Shown: positions 50,834 to 60,205 of the stretch, one piece after another
Numbering within the stretch: the first letter of the stretch is position 1
Layout: the number at the start of each line of letters is the position of its first letter
Source: Candidatus Latescibacterota bacterium
GTDB lineage: Bacteria; Latescibacterota; UBA2968
NCBI GenBank assembly: GCA_022823725.1
Contig: JAJEHL010000049.1
Span: forward strand, 62,001-126,000
Length of the DNA stretch: 64,000 nt
Direction of reading: 5' to 3'
The notes under the pieces: model-generated
What the model saw: only the letters and a program-made list of their open reading frames with translations
The model's database searches: none
What the model was told of the DNA's origin: nothing
Translations under genes and position numbers: made by a program

Positions 50834-53800
50834 TACCATTGTTACCACTTAAATTGGAACACGCAATCCGCGAAGTGGCCGCGCAGTTTGAGCGGCGGCG
50901 GCGTTTGCAGGGTCGGTTGGTGTTTGGCGCGGTATTTTTGGGGTTGCTGATCGGGTTGTGCGCTGTGGTGGCTTTTGTCGATCGCGTGCCTGTGATTGTA
51001 CCGGTGATAGCATTTCTCATTCTGGTCTTTGGTGCGGGGTATAAGTGGTTGTACGTTCCGCAGCGGGCAGTGGTGACGCGAGAGCAGATCGCGCTGTTTC
51101 TCGATGCACACCATCCCGAGCTTGAGGATCTGATTGTGAGTAGTGTGTCGCTGCACGGGTCAACGCCGGTTTCCGAGTGGATGACCGAGCAGGTGTTCCA
51201 GCAGGTGCGCGAATTGTCGGCGATACAGGCGCCACCTGTGATTGATTTGCGCGTTTTGAAGCGGGTGCGCCGCGCGGTTGTCGGGGTGTGGGGATTGGGG
51301 GCTGTTGTGTTGGTCATGGCGTTTTGGCAGGTTGATCTGGGCGATATTGCAGGGCGGTTGTTTTTTGCACCGACTTTGCCTTTGCCCTATACGGTTGAAC
51401 CGGGCGATGCGCGGGTGCGGCGCGGAGCGCATCAGATGGTGTGGGTGACGACAGATCTCTCAGGAGCGAGTAAGGCGATCCAGTGGCGGGCATCGGGCGG
51501 GGACTGGCAGACCGCGCCTTTAGAGCCAGGAGAGGCTGGCGATGTGTTTGCCCACCAGTTGCGCGATTTGTACGCCGATACAGAATACCAGGTGCAGGTT
51601 GGGGCTTATCGTTCAGAAGTGTATCGGCTTTCGGTGTGGACGCCACCCGAAGTCGTGTCAATTGGGCTTTTGTATCGCTATCCCAACTATTTGGAAATGG
51701 AAGACCGGGATGTGCCTTATGGGGGCGATATTACAGCGCCCGAAGGCACGGAGGTGGTGGTGTCGGTGACGGTAAATAAAGCGTTAGAGAAGGCAGCGCT
51801 GGTATTGGATAGTGAAGAAGAAATGGCGTTGAAAAATTCGGATGATGCCGTGTGGGAAGGTACGTTGTCGATTGTGGAGAACAGCACTTATGAGGTGGCG
51901 TTGCGAGATGCCGATGGCGAGGAAAATGAGTATGCACGCGCGTATAAAATTACGGCGAAGATCGATCAACCGCCGCGTATTCAGATTCGTTTTCCCCGCG
52001 GAGATGACGAGGCTACGGCAATAGAGGAAATGGCTTTTGGGTTTTCGATAAAAGACGATTATATGCTCACGGATTACGGTTTGCAATACGAGGTGGCAGG
52101 GCGCGATCCCATGCGGATTTCTCTTGTGACGGAGACAGCGCGGATAGAGAGTGCCGAGGGCGAGTATCCGATGGCATTGGAAGATCTGGATCTCGCGGCG
52201 GGCGATTTTATTACCTGGACGGTTTGGGCAGAAGATGGCAAGCCCGGACGGTCTGAGGTGGAGACTTTGGGCGATCCCTATTTTTTGGAGATCCGGCCTT
52301 TTGAACGGCTCTATCGCCAGGCTGTGAGCAACGAGGGTGGTCAGCAGGGGCAGGGCAGGGGGCAGCGGGGTGGTGCTGAGGGCCAGAAGCAGGTGATTAT
52401 TGCGATCTGGAATTTGCGCAAAGGCGCGTCGGGAATGGATCGTGAAGAATACGATGAGCAGAAGTACGCCATTATCGAGGCACAGGAGAATGTTCGGGGT
52501 TCTGTGAGGAATCCGGCAGCGGATTTGGACGCCGAGTTTGCGGGTGTTGTAGGGGCTTTGAGCGAGGCGTCTTTTGACGATCCCGATGCGGCATTGGCAA
52601 GGGCCTGGGGGCACGCTCAGCGCGCGTATCGATACCTGTTGCAGAGGAGACCGAGGGAGGCTGAGGTCGTGCAAAACAGGCAGCGACAGCGCGGTGGCGG
52701 TGGGGGCCAGTCACAGCAACGCGAGTTAGATGGGCTGGAGTTGGCGCAACGGCGAGATTTTCGGGAAGAGGCATCTACATTGCAACAGCAACTGGCCGAG
52801 ACGGCAGAGGCACAAAATAAAATTGAGGAATTGACCAGGCGGCAGGCGGCGATTAACGAAGATGTGGCGCAGTTGATTTCAGAGGCGGAAAAGCTGGAGC
52901 GCGAAGCGCGCGAAGAAGCCGAACGACGCCTGGAGCAGTTGCGCGAGGCGCAGCGTCAGACGATGGACGCGCTCGATGCGGTCAATGGCGAGATTGCGTC
53001 TGGGGATATGGATCCACAACAGGCGCGGCGGGCGCGGGAACAATTGGAAGGTGCGCGGCGGCAGATGAGTCGCAGCGCGCAAAATCTTCAGGGTGATCAA
53101 TTGCAACGGGCGCGGGCTGCGGGTAATCGCGCTTTGGACGCATTGCGCGATGTGCAGGAGCAATTGGGCAATTTATCTCGCGGGGCGGCTGCTGAACGCA
53201 TGAAGATGTTACAAGAAAAGATGGACAGTTTGCGCGCCCTACAGCAGGGTCTGGTTGCGCAGGCAGAGGAGCAGCAGGCGCGGCGCGGAACGCTTTCTGA
53301 ATCGGAGCGCGCGTTGAGCGAGATGCTCGAGGGCAAGCAACGCACGGCTGATGAGTTCCGCGATATGATGGAGGAGGCGAGTGCGTTGGCGGAAAAGGCC
53401 GCTGAAAGTCAGGGTTTGATGTCGCAAAAACTCAATGACTGGTTGCGCGAGACGAGTCGCGAAGGCATTTTTGAAGATATGCAAGCGGGCGAGCGATTGG
53501 TGAGATTGGGGGCGTGGCAGGCATCGGAAACGCACGAGCGCGCTGTGGGGGAGAAGTTGGATCAGGCGGCTGAAAAACTCGATGGAGTCGCGCAACTTCT
53601 GGTAAGCGACGACCTGGACGCGCTGGAGCGGGCGCAGGAGCGTTTGGAGAGTGTGATGGGAGGAGAAAGGGGTGACGGGCGATTTGGATGGGGACCGCGA
53701 AATCCCGACGAGTTGCGGCGTTTTGCCGAAGGCGGTTTTCGCGATTGGATGGATCGCTTGCGCGAGGCCGAGTCGCTTTTGCCGGCTGATTTGGGCGTGC

Positions 53801-54060
53801 GACAGCGTTTGACGGGTATCCGCGAAGATCTGGCGGGTATTGGGCGCGATTATTATCGCGAGGGGGCGGTGCCGCAATACGATTTGATTTTTGATCGCGC
53901 GATCAAGCCTTTGACGCTGTCTGCCGAAGAATTGTCGGATCTGATTCGCGAGCGTAAAGGAGACTATGGTCTTTCCGCTGGCAAGTCAGATGAAATTCCC
54001 GAACAATACCGCGCCCGCGTTGCCGAGTATTTTAAAGCGTTGACGGAAAGTGAGAAGTGA
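50830..54060 (+). CDS. Large DUF4175-like membrane protein with coiled coils
   Basis: A 1076-residue protein. Two or three N-terminal helices (LVFGAVFLGLLIGLCAVVAF, VIVPVIAFLILVFGAGY, VVGVWGLGAVVLVMAFW) are followed by immunoglobulin-like beta repeats to about residue 500. A long helical half is rich in Gln, Glu, Arg and Ala (about 600-880), with coiled-coil character. The overall plan is like DUF4175. It is coupled to both neighbours (ATGA at the start, GTGA at the end), so it probably spans the membrane as part of one complex with the VWA proteins. Confidence 0.75.
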   Translation: MIPLLPLKLEHAIREVAAQFERRRRLQGRLVFGAVFLGLLIGLCAVVAFVDRVPVIVPVIAFLILVFGAGYKWLYVPQRAVVTREQIALFLDAHHPELEDLIVSSVSLHGSTPVSEWMTEQVFQQVRELSAIQAPPVIDLRVLKRVRRAVVGVWGLGAVVLVMAFWQVDLGDIAGRLFFAPTLPLPYTVEPGDARVRRGAHQMVWVTTDLSGASKAIQWRASGGDWQTAPLEPGEAGDVFAHQLRDLYADTEYQVQVGAYRSEVYRLSVWTPPEVVSIGLLYRYPNYLEMEDRDVPYGGDITAPEGTEVVVSVTVNKALEKAALVLDSEEEMALKNSDDAVWEGTLSIVENSTYEVALRDADGEENEYARAYKITAKIDQPPRIQIRFPRGDDEATAIEEMAFGFSIKDDYMLTDYGLQYEVAGRDPMRISLVTETARIESAEGEYPMALEDLDLAAGDFITWTVWAEDGKPGRSEVETLGDPYFLEIRPFERLYRQAVSNEGGQQGQGRGQRGGAEGQKQVIIAIWNLRKGASGMDREEYDEQKYAIIEAQENVRGSVRNPAADLDAEFAGVVGALSEASFDDPDAALARAWGHAQRAYRYLLQRRPREAEVVQNRQRQRGGGGGQSQQRELDGLELAQRRDFREEASTLQQQLAETAEAQNKIEELTRRQAAINEDVAQLISEAEKLEREAREEAERRLEQLREAQRQTMDALDAVNGEIASGDMDPQQARRAREQLEGARRQMSRSAQNLQGDQLQRARAAGNRALDALRDVQEQLGNLSRGAAAERMKMLQEKMDSLRALQQGLVAQAEEQQARRGTLSESERALSEMLEGKQRTADEFRDMMEEASALAEKAAESQGLMSQKLNDWLRETSREGIFEDMQAGERLVRLGAWQASETHERAVGEKLDQAAEKLDGVAQLLVSDDLDALERAQERLESVMGGERGDGRFGWGPRNPDELRRFAEGGFRDWMDRLREAESLLPADLGVRQRLTGIREDLAGIGRDYYREGAVPQYDLIFDRAIKPLTLSAEELSDLIRERKGDYGLSAGKSDEIPEQYRARVAEYFKALTESEK

Positions 54061-56414
54061 CTGACTGGTTATTACACTTATTGGCAGGGGATCGCGCCGT
54101 TGCGTATCGCGATGTGCGGTTTGCACTGGATGTCGCAGGGCCTGTGGCACTGGTCTTGCTCGGCGTTGTTTTTTGTGTGAGTTTGGTTCTTTGGCACAGG
54201 CGGCGCCCTGCGCTTTCAAAGGTGCTGATTGGGGTGCGCGCGCTGGCATTGACGCTGGTGCTATTTTTGTTATTGGGGCCTGCGCTGGTGGCGCAGAGAT
54301 TGGAGCCTGGTACACATTTTGTGCCTGTTTTATTCGATGATTCTCGCAGTATGACGGTGCCCGAAAATGGTGGAGAGACGCGGGCAGAACGATTTGTGCA
54401 GGCGTATCAGGCGTCGGATTTTGAGCGCGAGTTGACACAGTCTCACCAGGTGGCGCGGTTTCGGTTTGGCAGCACAACAGCGCGCGTAAATGAGGTTGAA
54501 AACCTGGTGTTTGATCAGGGGCGATCAGATATTGTCGGTGCAGTTCGCGGGGTGCTCAAGCAAATGTCGGGTGCTGCGGTGTCGGCTGTGGTGGTGTTTA
54601 GCGATGGGGTGCAGCAAAGTGCTGCGCCTGTTCCGATAACGGATTTGCCCGGCGATGTGCCCGTTTTTACGGTGGGGGTAGGTCGCGATGATCTCTGGCG
54701 CGATCTGGCATTGGCCGATGTATCGGTGTCGCGCGTGCGGTCCGATGAGGTGGCAGTTACAGCGCGGGTGGTGGCCGAGGGGCTGGGTGGTGAAGATGTA
54801 ATGGTTGAGGTGCTGGACGGCACGCGGGTGGTGGCGTCGTCACCGCTCTCTATTGTGGGACCGCAGGAAGAGAATTATGTCCGGCTCCATTTTGATCCGC
54901 AAAGAGATGGCTGGCTATCACATCGCGTGCGTGCGCGTTTGGCAGATACTACGGGTGTTGCGATCAAAGATCGCATTGTTGCGAATAATGCGCGAGATAT
55001 TCTGGTGGATAATCGCGAGCGCGTTTTTCGCATTTTGTATTTTAGCGGGCGGCCCGATTGGGAAGGCAAGTTTTTGAGACGTGCTTTAGATGGGGCACCG
55101 CAACTTGTGCTATCGAGTCTGGTTCGCATTTCTGGTGCCGAGCGCAAGTTTGTATTTCGGGGGCGCGATGCGACGATGGCGAATCCCCTTTTTGAGGGCT
55201 TTGACGATCAGGCGTTGAATGCGCCGCGTTATGACGAAGCGGTTTTTATTCGCATTGGCGTGTCAAAATCGGAGTTGGCAAGTGGGTATCCCTCAGATGT
55301 TTCAGAACTTTTTCGCTACCATCTGGTGATCTGGGGAGATATTGAGCGCGATTTCTTTTCTCTTGCACAACTAAATTTGACGCGGGAATTTGTGTCCAAA
55401 CGCGGGGGCAGTTTTTTGATGCTGGGCGGTCCGCGTGCATACTCAGAGGGCGGATGGGCACATTCGACTATTGAACCGATGTTACCCGTGGTGCTGGGGC
55501 CTGCGGGCGATTACGACGATGTGGCTTTTCGCGCTAAGCCGACGATTGAAGGCTTATTGTCAGGGGTCTGGTCTTTGAGCGAAGATGCCGAAGTCAATAC
55601 CGAGCAGTGGGCGAATTTATCCGCGCTTTACGGGGTCAATGCGTTTGCTTCTGTGCGCGCTGGTGCAACGGTGATGGCGACGGTGGATGCCGAGTCTGAA
55701 GCTGTGGATGCACAGCCGCTATTTGCCTGGCAGCGATATGGAGAGGGTTTGAGTGCGGCACTGGGAACGGGAGAGACGTGGCAGTGGCAGATGATGCAGA
55801 ATGTTGACAATGCCGCCCACGAACGCTTTTGGCGGCAGTTGGCGCGTTTGCTGGCGATGCGGGTGCCCGAGCCTGTGACGATGATCGATAGCGGCGAGGA
55901 TGTCGTGGTGGGGGACCTGCGCGATTTGAAGTTTGTGGTGCGCGACTCTCTTTTTGAATCCCGCGAAGGACTGTCCGTCGATGTGCAGGTCGAGATACCG
56001 AATGGTGGGACAGTTAGATTGCCGATTTCTGAATCTATTGCCGAGGTGGGTGCGTATTCTGCGATTTTTGAAGCCACAGAAGCGGGATTGCATCGCGTAA
56101 GACTTACTGCACGCGATGCCGATGGTGTAGATGTCGGGCAGCTGGACGCTGCTGTGCTGGCGCGTCCGGATAATCTCGAGTTTTTGTCTGCGCGTTATAA
56201 TCCCGATTTTTTGAAACGCCTGTCTGCACACACGGGGGGCAAATTTATAGAGTTGGACGCGCTGGACGAATTGGCTGAGCAGATTCCATATACCGACCAG
56301 GCTCATGCGCGATTGGATCGTTTTCCGTTGTGGCATTTTCCGCCTTTTTATATAGTACTTGTGTTGTTGCTTTGTGTTGAATGGTATTTGAGACGGAAGC
56401 GGGGTGAGCCGTGA
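54057..56414 (+). CDS. Membrane protein with VWA and glutamine amidotransferase-like regions
   Basis: A 785-residue protein. Two N-terminal helices (VALVLLGVVFCVSLVLW, VRALALTLVLFLLLGPAL) lead to a VWA-type motif (VLFDDSRSM). A later region (SKRGGSFLMLGGPRAYSEGGWAHSTIEPMLPVVLG) is like the class I amidotransferase fold found in such operons. A C-terminal helix (IVLVLLLCVEWYL) ends in RRKRGEP. GTG start, overlapping the previous stop. Its catalytic role, if any, is unknown. Confidence 0.82.
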   Translation: MTDWLLHLLAGDRAVAYRDVRFALDVAGPVALVLLGVVFCVSLVLWHRRRPALSKVLIGVRALALTLVLFLLLGPALVAQRLEPGTHFVPVLFDDSRSMTVPENGGETRAERFVQAYQASDFERELTQSHQVARFRFGSTTARVNEVENLVFDQGRSDIVGAVRGVLKQMSGAAVSAVVVFSDGVQQSAAPVPITDLPGDVPVFTVGVGRDDLWRDLALADVSVSRVRSDEVAVTARVVAEGLGGEDVMVEVLDGTRVVASSPLSIVGPQEENYVRLHFDPQRDGWLSHRVRARLADTTGVAIKDRIVANNARDILVDNRERVFRILYFSGRPDWEGKFLRRALDGAPQLVLSSLVRISGAERKFVFRGRDATMANPLFEGFDDQALNAPRYDEAVFIRIGVSKSELASGYPSDVSELFRYHLVIWGDIERDFFSLAQLNLTREFVSKRGGSFLMLGGPRAYSEGGWAHSTIEPMLPVVLGPAGDYDDVAFRAKPTIEGLLSGVWSLSEDAEVNTEQWANLSALYGVNAFASVRAGATVMATVDAESEAVDAQPLFAWQRYGEGLSAALGTGETWQWQMMQNVDNAAHERFWRQLARLLAMRVPEPVTMIDSGEDVVVGDLRDLKFVVRDSLFESREGLSVDVQVEIPNGGTVRLPISESIAEVGAYSAIFEATEAGLHRVRLTARDADGVDVGQLDAAVLARPDNLEFLSARYNPDFLKRLSAHTGGKFIELDALDELAEQIPYTDQAHARLDRFPLWHFPPFYIVLVLLLCVEWYLRRKRGEP

Positions 56415-57355
56415 AATTATGGGTGTTCCCAATTTGGATGTTGATGTTGGCGCAGGCGAATGCCGCTGTTTTCGATGTGATCATCAGTGGCAGTGGTGGA
56501 GAGGATGAGTATTCCGAGCGGTTTGACGATTGGGGGCAGCGTTTGCGCCGGGGGCTGATTGAGCGATGCGATCATCCCGAGGCAAATGTGCTATTGGTAA
56601 ATGAGACAGGTGAGAATGCCGATGGTATGTCGTCAATAGCAGGTATTCGCAATGTATTTCGCAGTTTGTCGGAGCGGGTAACGCCGGGTGACGATGTGTT
56701 TATTTTTTTGATCGGACACGGGAGCTATCGGCGTCAGGTTGCCAAGTTGAATATTCCCGGTGCGGATTTGACGGCAGAAGATCTGGACGGATTTTTGAAG
56801 ACGTTATCTGCGCGGCGCATTATTGTTGTTAATAGTGCGTCGATGAGTGCGCCTTTTGTCAATGCTCTGAGTCGAGATGGGCGTATTATATGCGCGAGTA
56901 CGCGCAGTACAGATCAGCGCAATGCCACGCAATTTATGCGTTTTTTTGTGCAGGCATTGGCGGATGGTAGCGCCGATCAAAATCGCGATGACCGCATATC
57001 GGTTCTGGAGATTTGCACACAAGCATCTTCACTGACAGATGCCTGGTTTTTGAGTGAGGGGCTGATTGCGACAGAGAACGCGATTATGGACGATAATGGC
57101 GATGGGTTGGGTACGCGTCTATCCGATATTGACGCGGGCGATGGGATGTTGGCAGACCGTTGTTTTTTGCGTAATTTTCGCGTTCCCAAAGGCACTTCGC
57201 CCGCGTTGGTTGCAGCTTATGGGAAGGCGATTGATGAGGTGCAGGCTCTGGTAAAGAAAAAAGCGACAATGGATTCTGCGGCTTATTATAAATTGTTGGA
57301 GCGCGAGTTGGTAAAGGCCGCACGGTTGAATCGGGAAATTCGCAGTGAAAAGTGA
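56411..57355 (+). CDS. Caspase-like (C13/C14 fold) secreted protein without an evident catalytic Cys
   Basis: A 314-residue protein with a signal peptide (WVFPIWMLMLAQANA). FIFLIGHGSYRR matches the catalytic His strand of caspase/legumain folds, but the strand that should carry Cys reads RRIIVVNSASMSAPF, with Ser or Ala there. DDNGDGLGTRLSDIDAGDG resembles a calcium loop. The start is GTG (56411) overlapping the previous stop (GTGA). It may be a non-proteolytic relative or use another residue. It ends the MoxR/VWA operon. Confidence 0.72.
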   Translation: MKLWVFPIWMLMLAQANAAVFDVIISGSGGEDEYSERFDDWGQRLRRGLIERCDHPEANVLLVNETGENADGMSSIAGIRNVFRSLSERVTPGDDVFIFLIGHGSYRRQVAKLNIPGADLTAEDLDGFLKTLSARRIIVVNSASMSAPFVNALSRDGRIICASTRSTDQRNATQFMRFFVQALADGSADQNRDDRISVLEICTQASSLTDAWFLSEGLIATENAIMDDNGDGLGTRLSDIDAGDGMLADRCFLRNFRVPKGTSPALVAAYGKAIDEVQALVKKKATMDSAAYYKLLERELVKAARLNREIRSEK

Positions 57356-57358
57356 GAC

Positions 57359-58108
57359 ATGGGGGTTTTTATGTTGACTGACGAACAGGTGCAGCAGTTT
57401 CGAGAAGATGGGTATCTCGTTTTTAAAGCCCTGATCCAGGGCGAGCGATTGGCCTATTACAAGCGGGTGTTTGATGAATTGGTCTCAGAGGGTAGTAAAT
57501 TGACCGAGGAGGTGCCGCACTGGACGCTCGAGTTAGACGATCGCGGTGTGCCCCGGGCGGGTTTGTTGCACAAAATCCAGGGTGTTTGCGTGGTTGATTC
57601 CCGCGTGTTGGAACTGGCGCGTGAACCGGCGATTTTAGACCGCGTGGCAGTATTGATTGGTGAAAATATCGATGTGTTTGGGACCAAGTTTTTTCCGAAG
57701 TTGCCCAATGGCGGTACGTCAACGGGATGGCATCAGGATAATTATTATTTTGGGACCGATACAGATCGCATTATCAGTTGCGGGATTTATCTGGAAGATT
57801 CCGATCTGGAGAATGGGTGTTTGCGGGTGGTGCCCGGCAGTCACCGGATGGGCGAGATTGTCGAGCATCGCAGAAATATAGGCAGGCATGGCAGTTGGAC
57901 AGAGGTCGATGAAGCGCAGGCTGTAGATCTGGTCATTCCCGCTGGTACTGTTGTTTTGTTTTCCGCCAATCTCCTGCACGGTTCCTATGATAATCACAGC
58001 AATCGCACGCGCTATAGCACAGCATGGCATTATTTGCCAGAAGAACTCAATCCCGAGAAGTTTCTGAAGGGGATATACGAAGATCGACATGTGGCGTGTA
58101 AGCATTGA
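57359..58108 (+). CDS. Phytanoyl-CoA dioxygenase (PhyH) family protein
   Basis: A 249-residue Fe(II)/2-oxoglutarate dioxygenase: H125-Q-D127 in GWHQDNYYFG, His207 in NLLHGSYDNHSNRTRYS with the nearby Arg for 2-oxoglutarate, and ENGCLRVVPGSHRMGE between them. An ATG 12 bases later (57371) is an alternative start. It begins 3 bases after the caspase-like gene and is followed by the Ldh2-type gene after 11 bases, so it is probably read from the same or a linked transcript. Substrate unknown. Confidence 0.88.
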   Translation: MGVFMLTDEQVQQFREDGYLVFKALIQGERLAYYKRVFDELVSEGSKLTEEVPHWTLELDDRGVPRAGLLHKIQGVCVVDSRVLELAREPAILDRVAVLIGENIDVFGTKFFPKLPNGGTSTGWHQDNYYFGTDTDRIISCGIYLEDSDLENGCLRVVPGSHRMGEIVEHRRNIGRHGSWTEVDEAQAVDLVIPAGTVVLFSANLLHGSYDNHSNRTRYSTAWHYLPEELNPEKFLKGIYEDRHVACKH

Positions 58109-58119
58109 GGAATAGCGCA

Positions 58120-59175
58120 ATGGAGAACGAAAGGCGTGTACCCGCTGGGGCGCTGTTGGATCTGGTGCGAGCAATTTTTGAGACGTGTGAGATGCGCGCA
58201 GGGGATGCACATCTGTTGGCGGATTCGCTGGTGGATGCCGACCTCGGTGGCGTACATTCGCACGGGGTATTGCGCGTTCCCGAATACGTGGGGAAGTTGA
58301 CGGTTGATGGCGTGGATCCAAATGGCAAACCCGAGGTGGTGAAGGATAATGGGGCGTGTCTCGTGGTGGATGGTGGCAATTCTATGGGACAGATTGGGAC
58401 GGCGTTTGCGATGCAGCAGGTGATTGCTCGCGCTCGGGATATTGGTATCGCAGCCGCGGGTATTCGGGGCAGTAATCACTGCGGTGCCGTGGGATATTTT
58501 GCGCGTATGGCGTTGGATTGCGATATGATTGGGGTTGCGACTACGAATGCCCTGCCCACAATGGCTCCGTGGGGAGGCGCCGAGCGCGTCCTGGGTATCA
58601 ATCCCTTGAGTGTGGCGATTCCCGCCGGTAGGGAATTTCCCATTGTTTTTGACGCGGCATTTTCAGGTTCTGCACATGGGAAAATCCGCGTATATGAACA
58701 AAAAGGGCTGACCTTGCCAGAAGGGTGGGCGATGGATGCGGACGGGGTGCCGACGACGGATCCCGTAAAGGCGATGGATGGCCTGTTGATGCCGATTGGG
58801 CAATTTAAGGGTGTGGCGCTGGCCATGGTGATGGGGATTTTGTCTTCTATGCTGTCTGGGGCGAGCTATGGCACCGAATTGGGCAATATGGAAGAGGGAC
58901 CACAGGCAGGTGAAGATGGTCATTTTGTGGCGGCTATTCGGGTGGGCGCTTTTGAAGATGTGGCGCGATTCAAGGCGCGCGTTGACAAGGCGATTCAGCA
59001 GATTCACGCCTGCAAAATGGCACCTGGGGTGGATCGGTTATTTGCTCCTGGTGAACCCGAAGCTCTGCGGCGCAACGTGTATCGCACGCGTGGCATACCG
59101 TTGAATGCGGTTACGTTGAATGATCTGAAGAAAACAGCAGAAGAACGAGGTCTGGCTTTTGCGCTGGGCAGTTGA
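58120..59175 (+). CDS. Ldh2/YlbC-type malate/L-lactate (2-oxoacid) dehydrogenase
   Basis: A 351-residue NAD(P)-dependent dehydrogenase of the Ldh2 family, structurally unrelated to ordinary [28 protein letters not shown] carries the catalytic His, [14 protein letters not shown] and [10 protein letters not shown]-type glycines bind substrate and cofactor, and [16 protein letters not shown] is conserved. Members reduce 2-oxoacids such as sulfopyruvate, ureidoglycolate products or delta-1-piperideine compounds. GAGGAA lies before ATG 58120; a TTG at 58105 is less likely. Confidence 0.88.
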   Translation: MENERRVPAGALLDLVRAIFETCEMRAGDAHLLADSLVDADLGGVHSHGVLRVPEYVGKLTVDGVDPNGKPEVVKDNGACLVVDGGNSMGQIGTAFAMQQVIARARDIGIAAAGIRGSNHCGAVGYFARMALDCDMIGVATTNALPTMAPWGGAERVLGINPLSVAIPAGREFPIVFDAAFSGSAHGKIRVYEQKGLTLPEGWAMDADGVPTTDPVKAMDGLLMPIGQFKGVALAMVMGILSSMLSGASYGTELGNMEEGPQAGEDGHFVAAIRVGAFEDVARFKARVDKAIQQIHACKMAPGVDRLFAPGEPEALRRNVYRTRGIPLNAVTLNDLKKTAEERGLAFALGS

Positions 59176-59200
59176 TAGTTTTTCCAAAAAGGAGATAAAG

Positions 59201-59854
59201 ATGAGCAAGAGAGCTTTGATGGTATGGGGTGGTTGGGCCGGGCACGAGCCAAAGCAGTGTGTGGATATTTTTGCGCCGCTGATAGAAGCGGATGGATTTG
59301 AGGTGGATGTTCGCGATTCAATGGATGTTTATACGGATGCGGATTACATGTCGGAACTGAGCGTGGTTGTGCCGTGTTGGACGATGGGAAGTATAGAAAA
59401 AGAACAGGAACAGGGGCTTCAAGGAGCGGTTAAGAGTGGTGTTGGACTGGCTGGTTGGCACGGTGGGATGTGCGATGCATTTCGCAATAATACGGGTTAT
59501 CAGTGGATGACGGGCGGACAGTGGGTGTCGCATCCGGGTGGGGTGATCGATTATGAGGTCAATATTGTGCCGGAAAAAGCGGACGATCCGATTGTGGCGG
59601 GTCTGAGCGATTTTGCGATGCATTCCGAGCAGTATTATATGCACACTGATCCGGGGAATGAAGTGCTGGTAACAACGACATTTGAGACCGATGTGGCGCC
59701 CTGGGTCAATGGCTGTGTGATGCCGGTGGTTTGGAAGCGCATGTGGGGGGAGGGGCGCGTGTTTTACTCTTCCCTGGGGCACAAAGCCGTGGATTTCGAT
59801 GTGCCAGAGGCAAAAGAGATCCAGCGACGTGGCATTAACTGGGCTGCTCGTTAA
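59201..59854 (+). CDS. ThuA-like domain protein
   Basis: A 217-residue protein resembling ThuA (trehalose utilisation, class I amidotransferase-like fold). [14 protein letters not shown] opens the fold, [15 protein letters not shown] is the hallmark around the pseudo-active site, and MHSEQYYMH and [13 protein letters not shown] follow. ThuA proteins help process sugars, sometimes with Gfo/Idh enzymes. AAAAAGGAG precedes the ATG. It is the last gene before the tRNA-Cys promoter. Confidence 0.88.
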   Translation: MSKRALMVWGGWAGHEPKQCVDIFAPLIEADGFEVDVRDSMDVYTDADYMSELSVVVPCWTMGSIEKEQEQGLQGAVKSGVGLAGWHGGMCDAFRNNTGYQWMTGGQWVSHPGGVIDYEVNIVPEKADDPIVAGLSDFAMHSEQYYMHTDPGNEVLVTTTFETDVAPWVNGCVMPVVWKRMWGEGRVFYSSLGHKAVDFDVPEAKEIQRRGINWAAR

Positions 59855-59864
59855 TGCTCACCCC

Positions 59865-59893
59865 TTGACATTCGATATAAAGTACGGTATTTT
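59865..59893 (+). promoter_or_regulatory. Promoter of tRNA-Cys
   Basis: TTGACA (59865-59870), a 17-base spacer and TATTTT (59888-59893) stand 30 bases before the tRNA. Confidence 0.72.
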
Positions 59894-59923
59894 AACGCTT
59901 CGCGGATTAAAAACAGCATATCG

Positions 59924-59997
59924 GGTGCCGTGGCCAAGCGGTAAGGCAGAGGCCTGCAAAGCCTTTATCGGCGGTTCGAATCCGCCCGGCACCTCCA
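59924..59997 (+). tRNA. tRNA-Cys (anticodon GCA)
   Basis: A 74-base tRNA: acceptor GGTGCCG/CGGCACC, anticodon stem AGGC/GCCT around loop CTGCAAA (anticodon GCA), T arm GGCGGTTCGAATCCGCC, encoded CCA at 59995-59997. Confidence 0.96.
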
Positions 59998-60003
59998 AAA
60001 ATC

Positions 60004-60037
60004 AACCGGTCAATTTCGACGATGAGATTGACCGGTT
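60004..60037 (+). terminator. Hairpin between two tRNA genes
   Basis: AACCGGTCAAT (60004-60014) and ATTGACCGGTT (60027-60037) form a perfect 11-base stem with a 12-base loop, 6 bases after tRNA-Cys. The following T run is weak, so termination is likely but not certain. Confidence 0.6.
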
Positions 60038-60059
60038 ACTTGTATGGGAAATTGCGTGT

Positions 60060-60088
60060 TTGACAAGCATGGCGTCTTTGTCTATTTT
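60060..60088 (+). promoter_or_regulatory. Promoter of tRNA-Leu(TAA)
   Basis: TTGACA (60060-60065), a 17-base spacer and TATTTT (60083-60088) stand 12 bases before the tRNA. Both core boxes equal those of the tRNA-Cys promoter. Confidence 0.72.
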
Positions 60089-60100
60089 TTGCCATACTGT

Positions 60101-60185
60101 GCCGAGGTGGTGGAACTGGTAGACACGAGGGACTTAAAATCCCTTGGGCTAATCGCCCGTACGGGTTCGAGTCCCGTCCTCGGCA
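60101..60185 (+). tRNA. tRNA-Leu (anticodon TAA)
   Basis: An 85-base class II tRNA: acceptor GCCGAGG/CCTCGGC, anticodon stem GGGA/TCCC around loop CTTAAAA (anticodon TAA), variable arm GGGCTAATCGCCC, T loop GGTTCGAGTCC. No CCA is encoded; TTTTT follows the discriminator A. Confidence 0.96.
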
Positions 60186-60205
60186 TTTTTTATTTTATAA
60201 TGCAA

